From positions 5,593,123 through 5,657,122 of the forward strand of contig CM021317.1 of the NCBI GenBank assembly GCA_010645155.1: 64,000 bases of DNA. The letters are read 5' to 3'. Under the pieces are notes generated by a model, which was given only the letters and a program-made list of their open reading frames with translations, did not search any database and had not been told where the DNA came from. This stretch comes from Tigriopus japonicus (Eukaryota; Arthropoda; Copepoda; Harpacticoida; Harpacticidae). Positions 35,920 to 46,766 of the stretch are shown piece after piece (the stretch's first letter is position 1; the number at the start of each line of letters is the position of its first letter). Position numbers and translations under genes: made by a program.

Positions 35920-37099
35920 AACGAAACAGCGGAAGGCATCAACAAACAGCTGAAACACGGCCGTATGCCCATCTGGCCGGAATCAGGCTTGCTGAAAAAG
36001 TATGGGGTTTTGGTCAAATAGGCCCTTTGGGAAGTGATGTGAAATCTGGGCTTGGGCAAGTTTTTTCACGGGAGGTGGCAAGGTAGGGTCACCTAATGGA
36101 GATTTTGTGCTTTGCTAACTAACTCAAGCAAACACAAATTTGAGGTTAATTTGCAACCCTAATCCAAAGTTACAAAAGTCAGGGGCGAGTTTCAGTCGTT
36201 TCAGTGCTTCTTAATGAAAAACCGGTTTATGAAGATAGGTAGGCAGAAGGGAATACCATTTGGCTGAAGGTAAATTGGCGACCCTGGTGTACGATGTCAC
36301 GAAAAAATGCTTGCCCAAGGCACATCACTACTTTTGGGCCATTTAGAATTTTTGGGCTTCGCACGATATTATATTGATCTATTGAAGAGAAGAAAGGAAA
36401 GTGCTTCCTGATTTTTTTTACGTTCCGTTACATATGAAATTGATTTGATCTTCGTCGGAGAATGACTGTTTAATACAGCATGTTCCAGAATCTTAAAGGA
36501 ATAAGCTGAAGTTCAAACAATTACAACAATGACTTCATTATTTTTTTGTATTTCCATCTTATGCTCTAATAAGATTGCTCTATGCTCTAATAAAATCTAA
36601 TAAGTGCAACTGTTTTATAACAATACTTTCCCTGTTTTGTGTACAAATGAATAGACTTTCCCAAATAATGATGGACAAACAAGAAAACATCCGAATTTTT
36701 ATCAGTCCGTCATAGATCCCTAGGTAAATTCTTTCGCAAAATTATTTACCCTGCAATGATGACAGGAGGGGCTGTTATCCAAAATCGCAATCGAAAGGAC
36801 AAAACGAATTATTACATAAAGACGTACACATAATATTCACCTCAAAGATCTTACAACCCACGGTAACTAGGAGGACATGTTAAGCTTCCGAAAAAGTTCT
36901 TTTTCAGGGAGTTTTGAGCCAAAACAACTTTCAATTTAGGGCGCAAGTCTGCTATTGGTTGTGGTGGGTAGAACCAGGGCCAGTACCCAAATCTCGCCAC
37001 ATTTGGCCAAAAGTGCCATCTGTAAATCAGCACTTTGAATGTATTATATTATGTGTGTGTATGTATTATCTCTGGAAAACCCTGAACGGGCCCACATAG

Positions 37100-37192
37100 C
37101 CACTTACAATAATGTAATGTGTAAAACCATTGTAATAATTGTCCAATGAGACTGAAATCTCGCAACAAATAAAGATTATTATGATTATTTAA
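37100..37192 (+). mobile_element. Retroelement 3' tail, same type as the SINE at 46074
   Basis: CCAATGAGACTGAAATCTCG followed by CAACAAATAAAGATTATTAT. The GAGA...TCTC pair forms a small hairpin and the end runs into ATT repeats. The body upstream (from about 36910) shows no tRNA head, so this may be a LINE end. Confidence 0.5.
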
Positions 37193-38199
37193 AGTGTGTA
37201 TGAGTTTCTTCTTTACTTTTTATCAGAATTGTTTGCCACAAATGCCTGAATTATGGACTTATCGTGGCTACTTTGTTCAAGTTTCATTTCGTGTTTGTAG
37301 ACTATGGTGTTTGGCCAAGAACTGACAAACCTGGATGCCTTCGTTTCATCTCTCTCATTTCCGAGGGAAAAAGATGAAAAGTGACCAAAACAATTTGAAA
37401 TAATTTTATGAAAAATTTAAATTAAATCTCTGAGACTGAAATACATCAAACTGTAAATGTTCATCAGATATGATTCAACCCAGGAGCACTTTTCTAAGTT
37501 TATTGTGCTTGGAAAATCTTACGAAACAATCTTCATTAAAAAATAACCTATACTTTTGAATAATTATCAGGCTCTAGCAATATTTTTGAAATTAGTCCTG
37601 ATGTGTAGTAATTCAAAAGCATACCTATACATAACTCATACAAACTAACACCATTGACCTTAGATTATATTAAGATAATTGGGACTGTATAAAGATAATT
37701 GGGGGAAAAAAATCAGCCATTTAAACAGAGACCTTGCCCTCCGATACGAGACCTTCCATTGGTCATTTCCATGTTGTTCAATTCCATCCTACATTTATTG
37801 GTGGAAAAGTGCTCCCTACACCCTTATTCTCTTAAGATATTCCCTGTCTTAATGGAGTAAGTGCTCTCTTTAGAATAAGGCTTAGTTGAAGCCGTTTTGA
37901 AAACGGAAGATACCAACTAAATATCTCTCAACTTTTTCGAATTCCGCCTCGGTTTCTAAAAAGTGCAAAGGCCAAAGAGTGATTATTGATTAACAAAATT
38001 TAAAAAAAAACTTGAAAATACGTTTTTGTTTCGAGGCAAATTTTTTGAAATTAGTCAGTTTCTGTCGATTTATATCTTCATGAATTATCTAAATATTATA
38101 GAATTCTCGTCTTATTCAACAGATATTTGTAATTTTTTCATAATTCGGACTTTAGAGTCAAAAAAATCATTGATTGCAAAACTTGACAAAATTAATATT

Positions 38200-38246
38200 T
38201 TCGGACTCTAAGGATAATTAATATTTTCAGACTCTAAGGATAATTA
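38200..38246. repeat. Two-copy tandem repeat
   Basis: GGACTCTAAGGATAATTAAT then TTTTC is followed at once by AGACTCTAAGGATAATTAG; unit about 26 bp. Confidence 0.6.
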
Positions 38247-39025
38247 GATTTTGATAATTGATTCAATTTTTTCTCTTACATTCAACAATATTTTTTTTTT
38301 GTGCCATTTTGCCAAGCAATTTTCAGGGCTGCTGATTTTTTTCATTTTTGGATCCTACATGATTTTCGCACAATTCATAACACATTGATTTGGGTGCCCC
38401 CTTTTGTTCTCACAATAAAGATTTCACTATCAAAAAGACTATTGTAAAGGGTGGTAAACTGTTAAAAAAAGTATGGTCAAAAGTGCGCCTTCTAGTGATT
38501 TCATGTGGCTACAGCTCGCCAATTCCATGAGAGGCACAGATTTGCAGACAGAAAAGGTTGTACATCAGTTCTGGAAAGATGATTGATATGGTTTTTTTTA
38601 ATGTGCTCGTCTCTGCAATACTTTACTTGTTATAATTATGTGGGCTTTGGCGCTTTATCCTTTTTTTCTTCATCTGCTGGACAAAGGCTCAACTGTTGAC
38701 ACCGTTCTGGGACACAGAGTGGAACAAACGTCTGCGAAAGACCTTTTGAAATATTTCAGATATTCGACGCACTTTGAAATCCCGAGAAAGGTTGATGGCG
38801 AAATCGCACCTTTTACCCCTCGTAAAAAGAAAAATAGCCCAACAATGAAGCACGCGTTATCTGGATTCAATTATTTTATCTTCCACTATTTTGTCATGCT
38901 GAGTAATACAACCAAAAAAATACGCTATTCTTTATTTACAAACTTGAATTTACCTGAATTTATAGCAAAAAAAAGTGTTGAAAATTACATGTATTTTAAT
39001 AAATTGGCGTTCATTGTCGTTCTTA

Positions 39026-39240
39026 ATGGACCGCAAGAGCGCTTGCCCCAAATTATGGCCAAAATTTCTGTTCCGCTTTCTGTTATGCTTAACGAAACCG
39101 AATGCACGACACGCACCATAAAGTTGACAAAAAAGTCGAAGATTTTTTGGGTTCAAAAACCTCCAAAGGTCATTTTTTCAGATTTAAAGAAATCGTAACT
39201 AGCCAACGTCGTACACGTGATCAATTCAAATTTCAAAGTA
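39026..39240. mobile_element. Old decayed relic of the same hAT-type MITE
   Basis: Aligned by eye, this shares the element's left half with many changes (GGACCGCAAGAGCGCTTG, then TTTCTGTTCCGCTTTCTG) and the inner CAAAAACCTCC and CTAGCCAACGTCG stretches. It explains the C-terminal half of a 186-codon reading frame here. Confidence 0.6.
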
Positions 39241-39357
39241 CATCTTGCATGCTTCCATTAATTTCGTACATCTCATGTACTTGCATGTACATACCAAAAC
39301 TGGTCTCAAAAGTTTCTGGGATTTAAAAATGACTTCTCCACCTCAAAGAAACACCGT

Positions 39358-39531
39358 GGGTACAAAGTGGCCACGCGTACTAGCGCGTTCTAAAAAGTGC
39401 CGAGTGAAAGTGCTTCCCCAGACCGGGTAGGTTCGAATCCTGTTGGGGGTCGGATTGAAGTTGTTGGGAGAAATCCTTCAATTTACAGGGAATCGCATTC
39501 CTTGTGGCGGTAATAAAAAATCCGCAAAAAA
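39358..39531 (+). mobile_element. tRNA-derived SINE with LINE-like tail, copy B
   Basis: Same layout as the minus-strand copy at 14432-14606: GTGGCCACGCGTACTAGCGC, B box GGTTCGAATCC, then GGGAATCGCATTCCTTGTGG, GGTAATAAAAAATCCGC and an A run. Extended similarity over about 170 bp makes both copies of one family. Confidence 0.85.
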
Positions 39532-40157
39532 GGTCCTTTATTAATATTTTTTCCTGGAATTTGTGGGGGTTCAATCAAGTTTTATTTCTGAAATACCTTA
39601 GGGGTCAACATTTAGTTCACAAAGTACAAGTAACAGTGAAAGAACTAAGAATGGATAAAGTACAAAGAGTACGAATGATTGATACGTATGAATAATAATT
39701 AGAGAAGGGAAATTTCGGCAAATGAAAGTAGGAAATCAGTCGAAAAAAGACGATTAAAACTGCACGATTAGACAAAAAAGACATACAAAAAATCCTCATC
39801 AGACTAAAATGTGACTATTTTTAAAGAGGTTGAAAATAGAATTTATTTCGAATAAAGACGAATGAAACTTACGGATTGGACAAAAAGACAAATAAATTGC
39901 CCATAAAGACTAAAAAAGAAATTAGAACTGTTACCCACAAAATAGACAAAATGTGTTTGACAACTGCAGGAAGGATTATTTTTGTTCTTAGGGACTCAGT
40001 GCTCGCCCGGAAATGTAGCGTCACCTCAAAAATCCGAAATGTTCATTCCACACTGCTTAGCTGGGAGAAAACTGGAAAATGACGATTTCATGACCTTAGG
40101 TGAAAAAGAGCAATTCGAGAATCTATGGTCTGGAAAACGATTGGACGAAAAAAGACG

Positions 40158-40595
40158 AGTGAGATTTGCCCAATTAGACAAAAAAGACGAATGAGATTTG
40201 CCCGATTAGACAAAAAGACGAATAAAATTGTCCGATTAGACAAAAAAGACGAATGAAATTGCCTGGTTAGACAAACAAAGATGAATGAACTTGCCTGATA
40301 AGACGAAAAAGACGAATAAAATTGTCCGATTAGACAAAAAACATATGAAATTGCCCGATTAGACAAAACACAAATGAAATTGCCCGATTAGACAAAAAAC
40401 AAATGAAATTGCCCGATTAGCCAAAAGACATATGAAATTGCCCGATTAGACAAAAGACATGAAATTGCCCGATTAGACAAAAGACATATGAAATTGCCCG
40501 ATTAGACAAAAGACATATGAAATTGCCCGATTAGACAAAAGACATATGAAATTGCCCGATTAGACAAAAACAGACGAATAAAATTGCCCTACTAG
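40158..40595. repeat. Minisatellite, about 29 bp unit
   Basis: About 14 tandem units of the type TTGCCCGATTAGACAAAAGA plus CATATGAAA. Unit length varies (27-33 bp) on the left and becomes uniform (29 bp) on the right. Looser units begin near 39770. The array is the reason for an open minus-strand frame here. Confidence 0.85.
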
Positions 40596-41318
40596 CTTTT
40601 TTTGCTTTTTATTGTTCTTAAAGTGATCCTGTACGTGCACATCCATGTGTAAGCAAGCACACAACACTTGTTTAATATTTTTTAGGTCAATCATTCACTA
40701 TATATCTGAAGTCTTTGTATGTTCACAAGCACATTTCATCATCTTCCATTTCTATTTCATACACACATCAACATTGAAAAGATTTGAAGCGGAAGGCTGT
40801 TAGCAAAACAGACCATGTAATGGCTAGACCTCGCTTCGTGCGAGAAAAAGGTGGACAACTTTGCTTCATCAGCTGGTACATAACACTACACCCTAAAATG
40901 GTGGGAATTTTGAACTTTTCAAAATTTTGCCAGCGTGGCCAAATCCTGAACAAACTCAACGTACCGTACGTACTTTATTCTCGACGCAAGCGAGCGTCGT
41001 TACTTCTGAGCACGCGGTCGCCCTGAGATTTGGAAGCTAGCGCAGCTGGGCCAAGTGGTGTCACTTTTCTCTCGCCAACGGACCGGGCCAATGCGACATC
41101 TAGTCATTATATGATCTGTGGTTAGCAATGACTGCCATTATGTTAAATTATTCACCTGGATCACAGAGAGTTCGGAGAATTTTTTTTTCAAATTCCTGTA
41201 CCACTGAAAATTGACATCCTTTTTTAATTTTTTATATCATGTCTTCGGGCTTTCTCGAAATCAACAAGTCTTATCATTCCACTAGATAGCGCACTTTATG
41301 ACCGTATTCTGTTATGAG

Positions 41319-41469
41319 TAAGGCTCGGTGACACTTTCAGTTTTTCTGTGGAGCAGAAATTCCAGACGTTCCAAGGAGGTCAGCTGACGATCAGCCAACA
41401 GCAAACACTACGTTGTGAAACGTCTGGGATTCTGCTCCGCAGTAAAACTGAATATTTATCCGAGCCTTA
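41319..41469. mobile_element. Small foldback MITE (151 bp), 8-bp TSD
   Basis: TIRs of about 50 bp (TAAGGCTCGG... with GGAGCAGAA and CCAGACGTT in both arms). A perfect 8-bp direct repeat GTTATGAG flanks it at 41311-41318 and 41470-41477. Confidence 0.85.
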
Positions 41470-42045
41470 GTTATGAGACGTCTGCTTTACTTGAGTATTT
41501 TTCCATCAAAATGTAAGAAAAATGTACCCAAAGATGGCTTTTTGCCTTTGTGGGTGGCTCTTGCGATTCCATGGAGTTGAAAAGTGCGCATTTTCTCTAC
41601 AGAAAGCAGTTCTAAGAGTGCTTCATTGTCATCAACAACAAAAACTCGAGCAACAAAAACTTGTCCATGGTCTTCAAAATAAAGCTTACAACTGATCTAA
41701 CTCATTCCACCTGTTGAGATCAATTTAGAGTCAATCGGCAGTTTGTTGGTAGGCCACAAAATGAAGTTTATAAGGACTTAAGAGAAACTTCAGACCAAAC
41801 TCTTAAGTGATGTGACATCACGATTTGATTGACCTCGTGATGCAAAGGAAGCCGTGGGATGCCAAGAAATGGGTTCATACAGCTAATACCCTTCCATTCG
41901 TCCATATTTGGGCAACTTCAACACAGGTGTCGGTGTCGGTGTCGGAGTCGAGGGCAAAATTGCCGCTGTCACACATCCCTAAGTTGAAGTCAGGGTCACT
42001 AGTTGTTTGTTTGGGCACAACTTACGTAATAATCTTCGGAAATAT

Positions 42046-42962
42046 CAGACCTGTTCAAGATACTTTGAAAAAGTATCCTTATAAGCTAGTATTTTCCGCA
42101 AAGTATCTAGATAAAGATAGTTTAAGATACTTTAAGATACTTTCCCGAAAAAAGTATCAAGATAAAGATACTTTATAAAATTTTCCCGAAATAAGTATCT
42201 AGATAAAGATACTTTAAGATACTTTCCCGAAAAACTATCTAGATAAGATACTTCAAGATACTTTTCACAAAACGTATCTATATAAGATATATAAGATACT
42301 TCTAGATACTTTTCTTCATTATGCATAATGTCAAATTATTTGTGCATTATGCACATTGAAAGTGGATGCATTATACATGTTAAGACTTGAGAGTGGACGC
42401 ATTATGCACATTGAGAGTGGATGCATTGTGCATCCTTCCTCAAAGTGGATAAAGAATGCATCCTCAGATTCCTCACTCAATGTGCATAATGTGTCCACTC
42501 TCAAGTCTCAACATGCATAATGTATCCACTTTCAATGTACATAATGCACAAGTAATTTGACATTATGCATTATGAAGAAAAGTATCTAGAAGTATCTTAT
42601 CTAGATACTTTTTGGGAAAATGCATAATGCATACAAAACAATGCATAATGGATGCTTTAACACAAAAGATTGAGAGAACACATTATCTAGATAAAGATAG
42701 TTCAAGATAGTTTTCCAAAAAAGTATCTAGATAAAGATATTTCTAGATAGTTTTCCGAAAAAAGTATCTAGATAAAGATACTTAAAGATACTTTCCCGAA
42801 AAAAGTATCTAGATAAAGATAGTTTAAGATACTTTCCCGAAAAAAGTATCTAGATAAAGATAGTTTAAGATACTTTCCCGAAAAAAGTATCTAGATAAAG
42901 ATAAAAGAAAAACTATCTTTTATCTTCATCTTTTATCTAGATAAGATAATTGAACAGGTCTG
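42046..42962. mobile_element. hAT-like element filled with minisatellite and a palindrome (917 bp)
   Basis: TIR CAGACCTGTTCAA at the left and its exact inverse at the right. A perfect 8-bp duplication GGAAATAT lies at 42038-42045 and 42963-42970. Inside, units of about 40 bp (AAAGTATCTAGATAAAGATA plus CTTTCCCGA) surround a central inverted repeat with arms about 42301-42425 and 42475-42600. No coding sequence. Confidence 0.9.
42301..42600. repeat. Large imperfect palindrome inside the hAT-like element
   Basis: Arms of roughly 120 bp with several GCATTATGCAC-type motifs, each itself nearly palindromic, around a loop of about 50 bp. Mismatches are few, so a long hairpin could form. Confidence 0.75.
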
Positions 42963-42970
42963 GGAAATAT

Positions 42971-44370
42971 CAAGTTTTCACCGGCAACCTTTGCTCTTCA
43001 ACAGCTGTAACTCATCCAACAAAAATTTCCAGTCAAAAGAACTTGGACCATTTTGTACTTTTCTTCAAAGATTTCAATTAACATGTGATATTGAGATATT
43101 TTAGTTAACATGTTAAAAAGGTCCAAGATTTTTTTCAGCTGTAAAAACAATTGCAATCTTGAGGTTTGTGCTCTGCCAATCATACACATGGTGTTGAATG
43201 TGGTGAACAAATTGTATGCTTCTTTACTCTCCACAACTCTCTAGATTGAGAAATTACCAGGAAGTTAACACCTTATTCAAAAATAGTACCATGGAATGAC
43301 ATATGAAGAAGAATCTCAATTCTTATTGAACATTTTGATGCTTTAGGAACCAATTTGTAAGAGTTTGACCAATAACACATCAGACAACCTTCTGTGGTTA
43401 TTCTATGGTCCCTTGATATCTCCTTCTTTAAGAACATTGGTAAACATGTGAAATGGGATTGACACACTAAGTTCTACAAAACATGAATTAAGTATTGTGT
43501 GAAGAATGTCGCCACCAAAAGCTTTTGCCAACAAGTTATTTGGGCATTAGTAGACTTCAATGGAAATTAAAGATGCCTGGTTTACATTTTGCATTGAAAA
43601 GAGCAATGTATTTTGAACTCAGTTATTTTGTTCATTTTGTCAAAACATATATTTATTTTTCACTCCAATGTCAGGCAAGTTACTGGATTAAATATGGATC
43701 AATAGTCCACAAGTGACAGTTTTTAAGACAAAAAGGATAGGAAAACAAGTACTCATGATTGTTGATTATCGAGTTTTATCATCCTAATATATCACCATCC
43801 GTTTCATCAAAGTGCCACGAAATGTCATCCAAGTCACGAAAAAAATATGGCCATTACATTGACACGTGTATGACATGCTCTTTATGCTAAAATCGGCATT
43901 TTTACCCTCGAGTGTTCAAAACGCTTGGCATTGGCATATGTCCATTTTCAAATGTTAGACTCTCCAGATTATTTGTTCAGTTCAGGGTTGCCAATTGGTA
44001 TTGATCAGAGTTCAAAGTTAGGTCAGGGTCAGAAAATAAAAGATTACATTTCAATGCTTTAGCAATGCAAATGTTATTTGGAAATTTATGGTTAGTAAGA
44101 AAGTGCTCAAAAGGACATTTTCCACCCCAAATACGTATACTGAAATATAGGTTAGAAGTAGGATCAATTTTGGAGGCCTAGAATATTTCAGAGTTCAAAA
44201 TTATTTGATCACTAGCAAAATATGAAAGAAAAAATTTAAGAAAACGAGTCGTACAGGAATTCGATATTTTATGTACAAGTAGAGGACTAACAAAGAAGTT
44301 GTGTGAATTTAGTGACTTGCATTGCTAACAACATTTGTCTTAGAACCAACCGGCACTCAACGTGTACACT
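42971..44370. other. Intergenic between two hAT-like elements
   Basis: AT-rich DNA with several frames of 60-80 codons that have no recognisable content. Confidence 0.5.
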
Positions 44371-45645
44371 CAGAGTTGGGTCAATTACTTGGAAAAAATG
44401 TAATTACTAATTAATTACAATTACTTCATCAAAATATGTAATTGATTACAATCACAATTACTTCATCAAAAAATGTAATCAATTACAATTACGTCATCAA
44501 AAAAATGTAATTAATTACAATTACGTCATCAAAAAATGTAATTAATTACAATTACGTCATCAAAAATGTAATTAATTACAATTACATTATTCGATAATGT
44601 AATTGACTTCAATTACATTATTCGATAATGTAATTGACTTCAATTACAATTAAATGTCAATTACATGACAATGAGAGATGCAGGGGGAGGTTTGAGTGAT
44701 CCCTTCAAAAATCTTATCGCGGGCGGATGAAAGAAGAAAAAAGGCTTGTTTGGCAACAGTGGGTGGCTCGTGAGAATTTGGGCAGTTTAAGGCTTTTCGC
44801 AATTTACAGACCGCCCTTGCGAATTAGATGCCATGAAAAATGTCGAATTGCAAGTTTGAACACCTTTGGTTAGGATTTTGGGAAAAAATGCACACTTTAT
44901 TTGCTCGTTCTTGCACGAGAAAATTCTCAACAAAAGGCCACTTTTTTTGGGTAAGTACAAGTGTAAATGATGTTATAAGCACTGATTTGTATTGTAAAGC
45001 TCCAAAACCATCATGGTATCAAACAAAATACCGTTTTTTGTACGTGTTTCTCTTCAATATCAAAGGTCTTTTTTAAGTGCTTGCCATTTTTTAATCAATA
45101 GAATAATTTTGCAAATTCTTACAAAACCGAGAGTCAAAATGTCCAAACTGGCAATTCGACATTTTTTGTAGCATATAAGTCATAAGGGCGGTCTGTAAAA
45201 CGCGAAAACCCTTGCACTGACCAAAATCTTACATTGACGAACAAGCTATTTCTCTTTTTTCATCCGCCCGCGATAAGATTTTTGAAGAGATCACTTAAAC
45301 CTCCCCCTGCATGCCTCATTACATGTCAATTACAATTCTTCCGTCTCTTTCACCGTTTTGCCTTTTCAAAATGATAAAAAATAAACATATCTGCCATTTT
45401 TAAGTAACCATGCACCAAGTGGCAACTTATAATGCCTGGAAGGTTAATATGAAAGAGTGATTTACAAAAACCAAAAGCTTATGAATGTAATTGATTATGA
45501 TGAATTGGTAATTTGTAATTGAAAATTCGTCAATTACATGGCCAAAAATGTAATTAATTACAATTACAGTTACTTGGCTCAAAAAAAGTAATTTATTACA
45601 ATAAAATGTAATTGTAATTGCAATTACAATTACTCCCAATACCTG
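44371..45645. mobile_element. hAT-like element with TAATTACA repeats and inner foldback (1275 bp)
   Basis: Left end CAGAGTTGGGTCAATTAC, right end inverse CAGGTATTGGGAGTAATT. Flanking octamers TGTACACT and CATACACT agree at 6 of 8. Near both ends lie tandem GTAATTAATTACAATTAC units. Inside is a second inverted repeat with arms of about 200 bp (44657-44864 and 45128-45337) that share AAAATCTTATCGCGGGCGGA and its inverse. A short frame at 44840-45076 has no recognisable domain. Confidence 0.7.
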
Positions 45646-46073
45646 CATACACTGATATACAAGCTTTAACTACATATCCACCCTTGATAACTAAATTCAG
45701 AAGAACATTTTTTTGCTTTAATGAGCGTGATAGTATTTGGTTGCAACAGTTAATTTTCTAGAAAGGCTGAGGGTTTAATTTTGACATTTTGAGGTCTTCT
45801 TGATGTTGCCTTTATCATAGGCAACTAATTTTTTTGTCATTGAGCCGTGTCAATAAACATATTATTGTCTGTAATCTTTCTTTTAAAAAGTGCGTCCGGC
45901 TTTATGGCGTCTACTAGTAGTTTTTGCGCATATTATGAGCATATTTTTGACCACATTACGAGCGGTTTTAGGCATATTTTGGCTATCTTTACTAATGTGT
46001 CGCAAATGGTTCTTGATTTGGCATGGGACTCCAATCCATGAAAATCCATGGGTCTCCAAGGGAGATGGTTGTA

Positions 46074-46320
46074 GGGGGAGATGGTTGTAGCGCAGTTGAC
46101 TAACGCGCGACCGAGCTGTGCTCGGGTTCATGGGTTCGATCCCAGGTCTCCCCCCCCCCACCCCTCTGTCTAGTGGATATCACCCCTCGAACGGCGCCTC
46201 CTGAACCCAGAATGGGCCCCCCTCGACTCCAATACATATAAAGATATCTATATAAAAATTGTACATAGAATATATATCCAATGAGACGATGATTCTCGCA
46301 ATAAACATTATCATAAAAAT
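46074..46320 (+). mobile_element. Third tRNA-headed SINE with (ATT)-type retro tail
   Basis: Head GGGGGAGATGGTTGTAGCGC, B box GGTTCGATCCC and closing GTCTCCCCC pair as a tRNA-like acceptor stem. The body ends in CCAATGAGACGATGATTCTC, GCAATAAACATTATCAT. The first 16 bases of the head are repeated just upstream (46059-46073). The tail motif recurs at 37140-37190 and 15612-15642. Confidence 0.7.
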
Positions 46321-46632
46321 TTTTGACAACCCTGCATGTGATATAACTAGGTGATACTAACAGTCATTTTTTTGCGTAAATATTTTTTGTAAAAAAAATC
46401 TTGCTATCGTAACCCTCTTAAATATTCCAAACGAGACGGCAAATATGGAAAAAATGAGTACGAAAAAATAAAAGTGAAACACATATTTTGAGAATTTTTG
46501 TTACTTGATTTGACATTTCTAAGTTTTCTTCCCATTCTAGTCTTTTATTTGTCATTTTTGGATGAGTAGAAGGCTTGTCTATTTTCCAGCTATCGTTAGC
46601 CGTCACTCCAATGATATTAGCTCGGATGTTAT

Positions 46633-46761
46633 GTGCACTAATTCAAACGGCTCGAGTATGCCAAAGTATAGTAAAAATAGTCATTGTCGAGGATGCATAT
46701 ACATAAGAGGATTCATACTATACTTTAGGATACCTTTTAGGAGCCATTTGAATTAGTGCAC
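46633..46761. mobile_element. Small MITE (129 bp), 5-bp TSD
   Basis: Ends GTGCACTAATTCAAACGGCT and the inverse of GTGCACTAATTCAAATGGCT. Perfect direct repeat GTTAT at 46628-46632 and 46762-46766. Superfamily not assigned. Confidence 0.8.
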
Positions 46762-46766
46762 GTTAT

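Larger units (their letters stand above)
35925..39025. other. Intergenic upstream of RpS9
   Basis: The first few hundred bases should carry the RpS9 promoter (no clear TATA box). Beyond, only a retroelement tail (37100-37192) and a two-copy repeat (38200) stand out. Confidence 0.45.

Noticed and set aside
38638..39198. 186-codon plus-strand open frame
   Set aside because: Its C-terminal half is a decayed MITE, the rest has no domain, and its AT-rich composition fits chance.
40088..40366. 92-codon minus-strand frame with repeated LIGQ-like units
   Set aside because: Produced by the minisatellite whose unit happens to stay open.
40141..40600. CRISPR-like repeat spacing
   Set aside because: Eukaryotic minisatellite with no unique spacers.
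46074..46152. Possible functional tRNA gene on the plus strand
   Set aside because: tRNA-like fold but followed by a retro tail shared with other loci; SINE head is the simpler reading.
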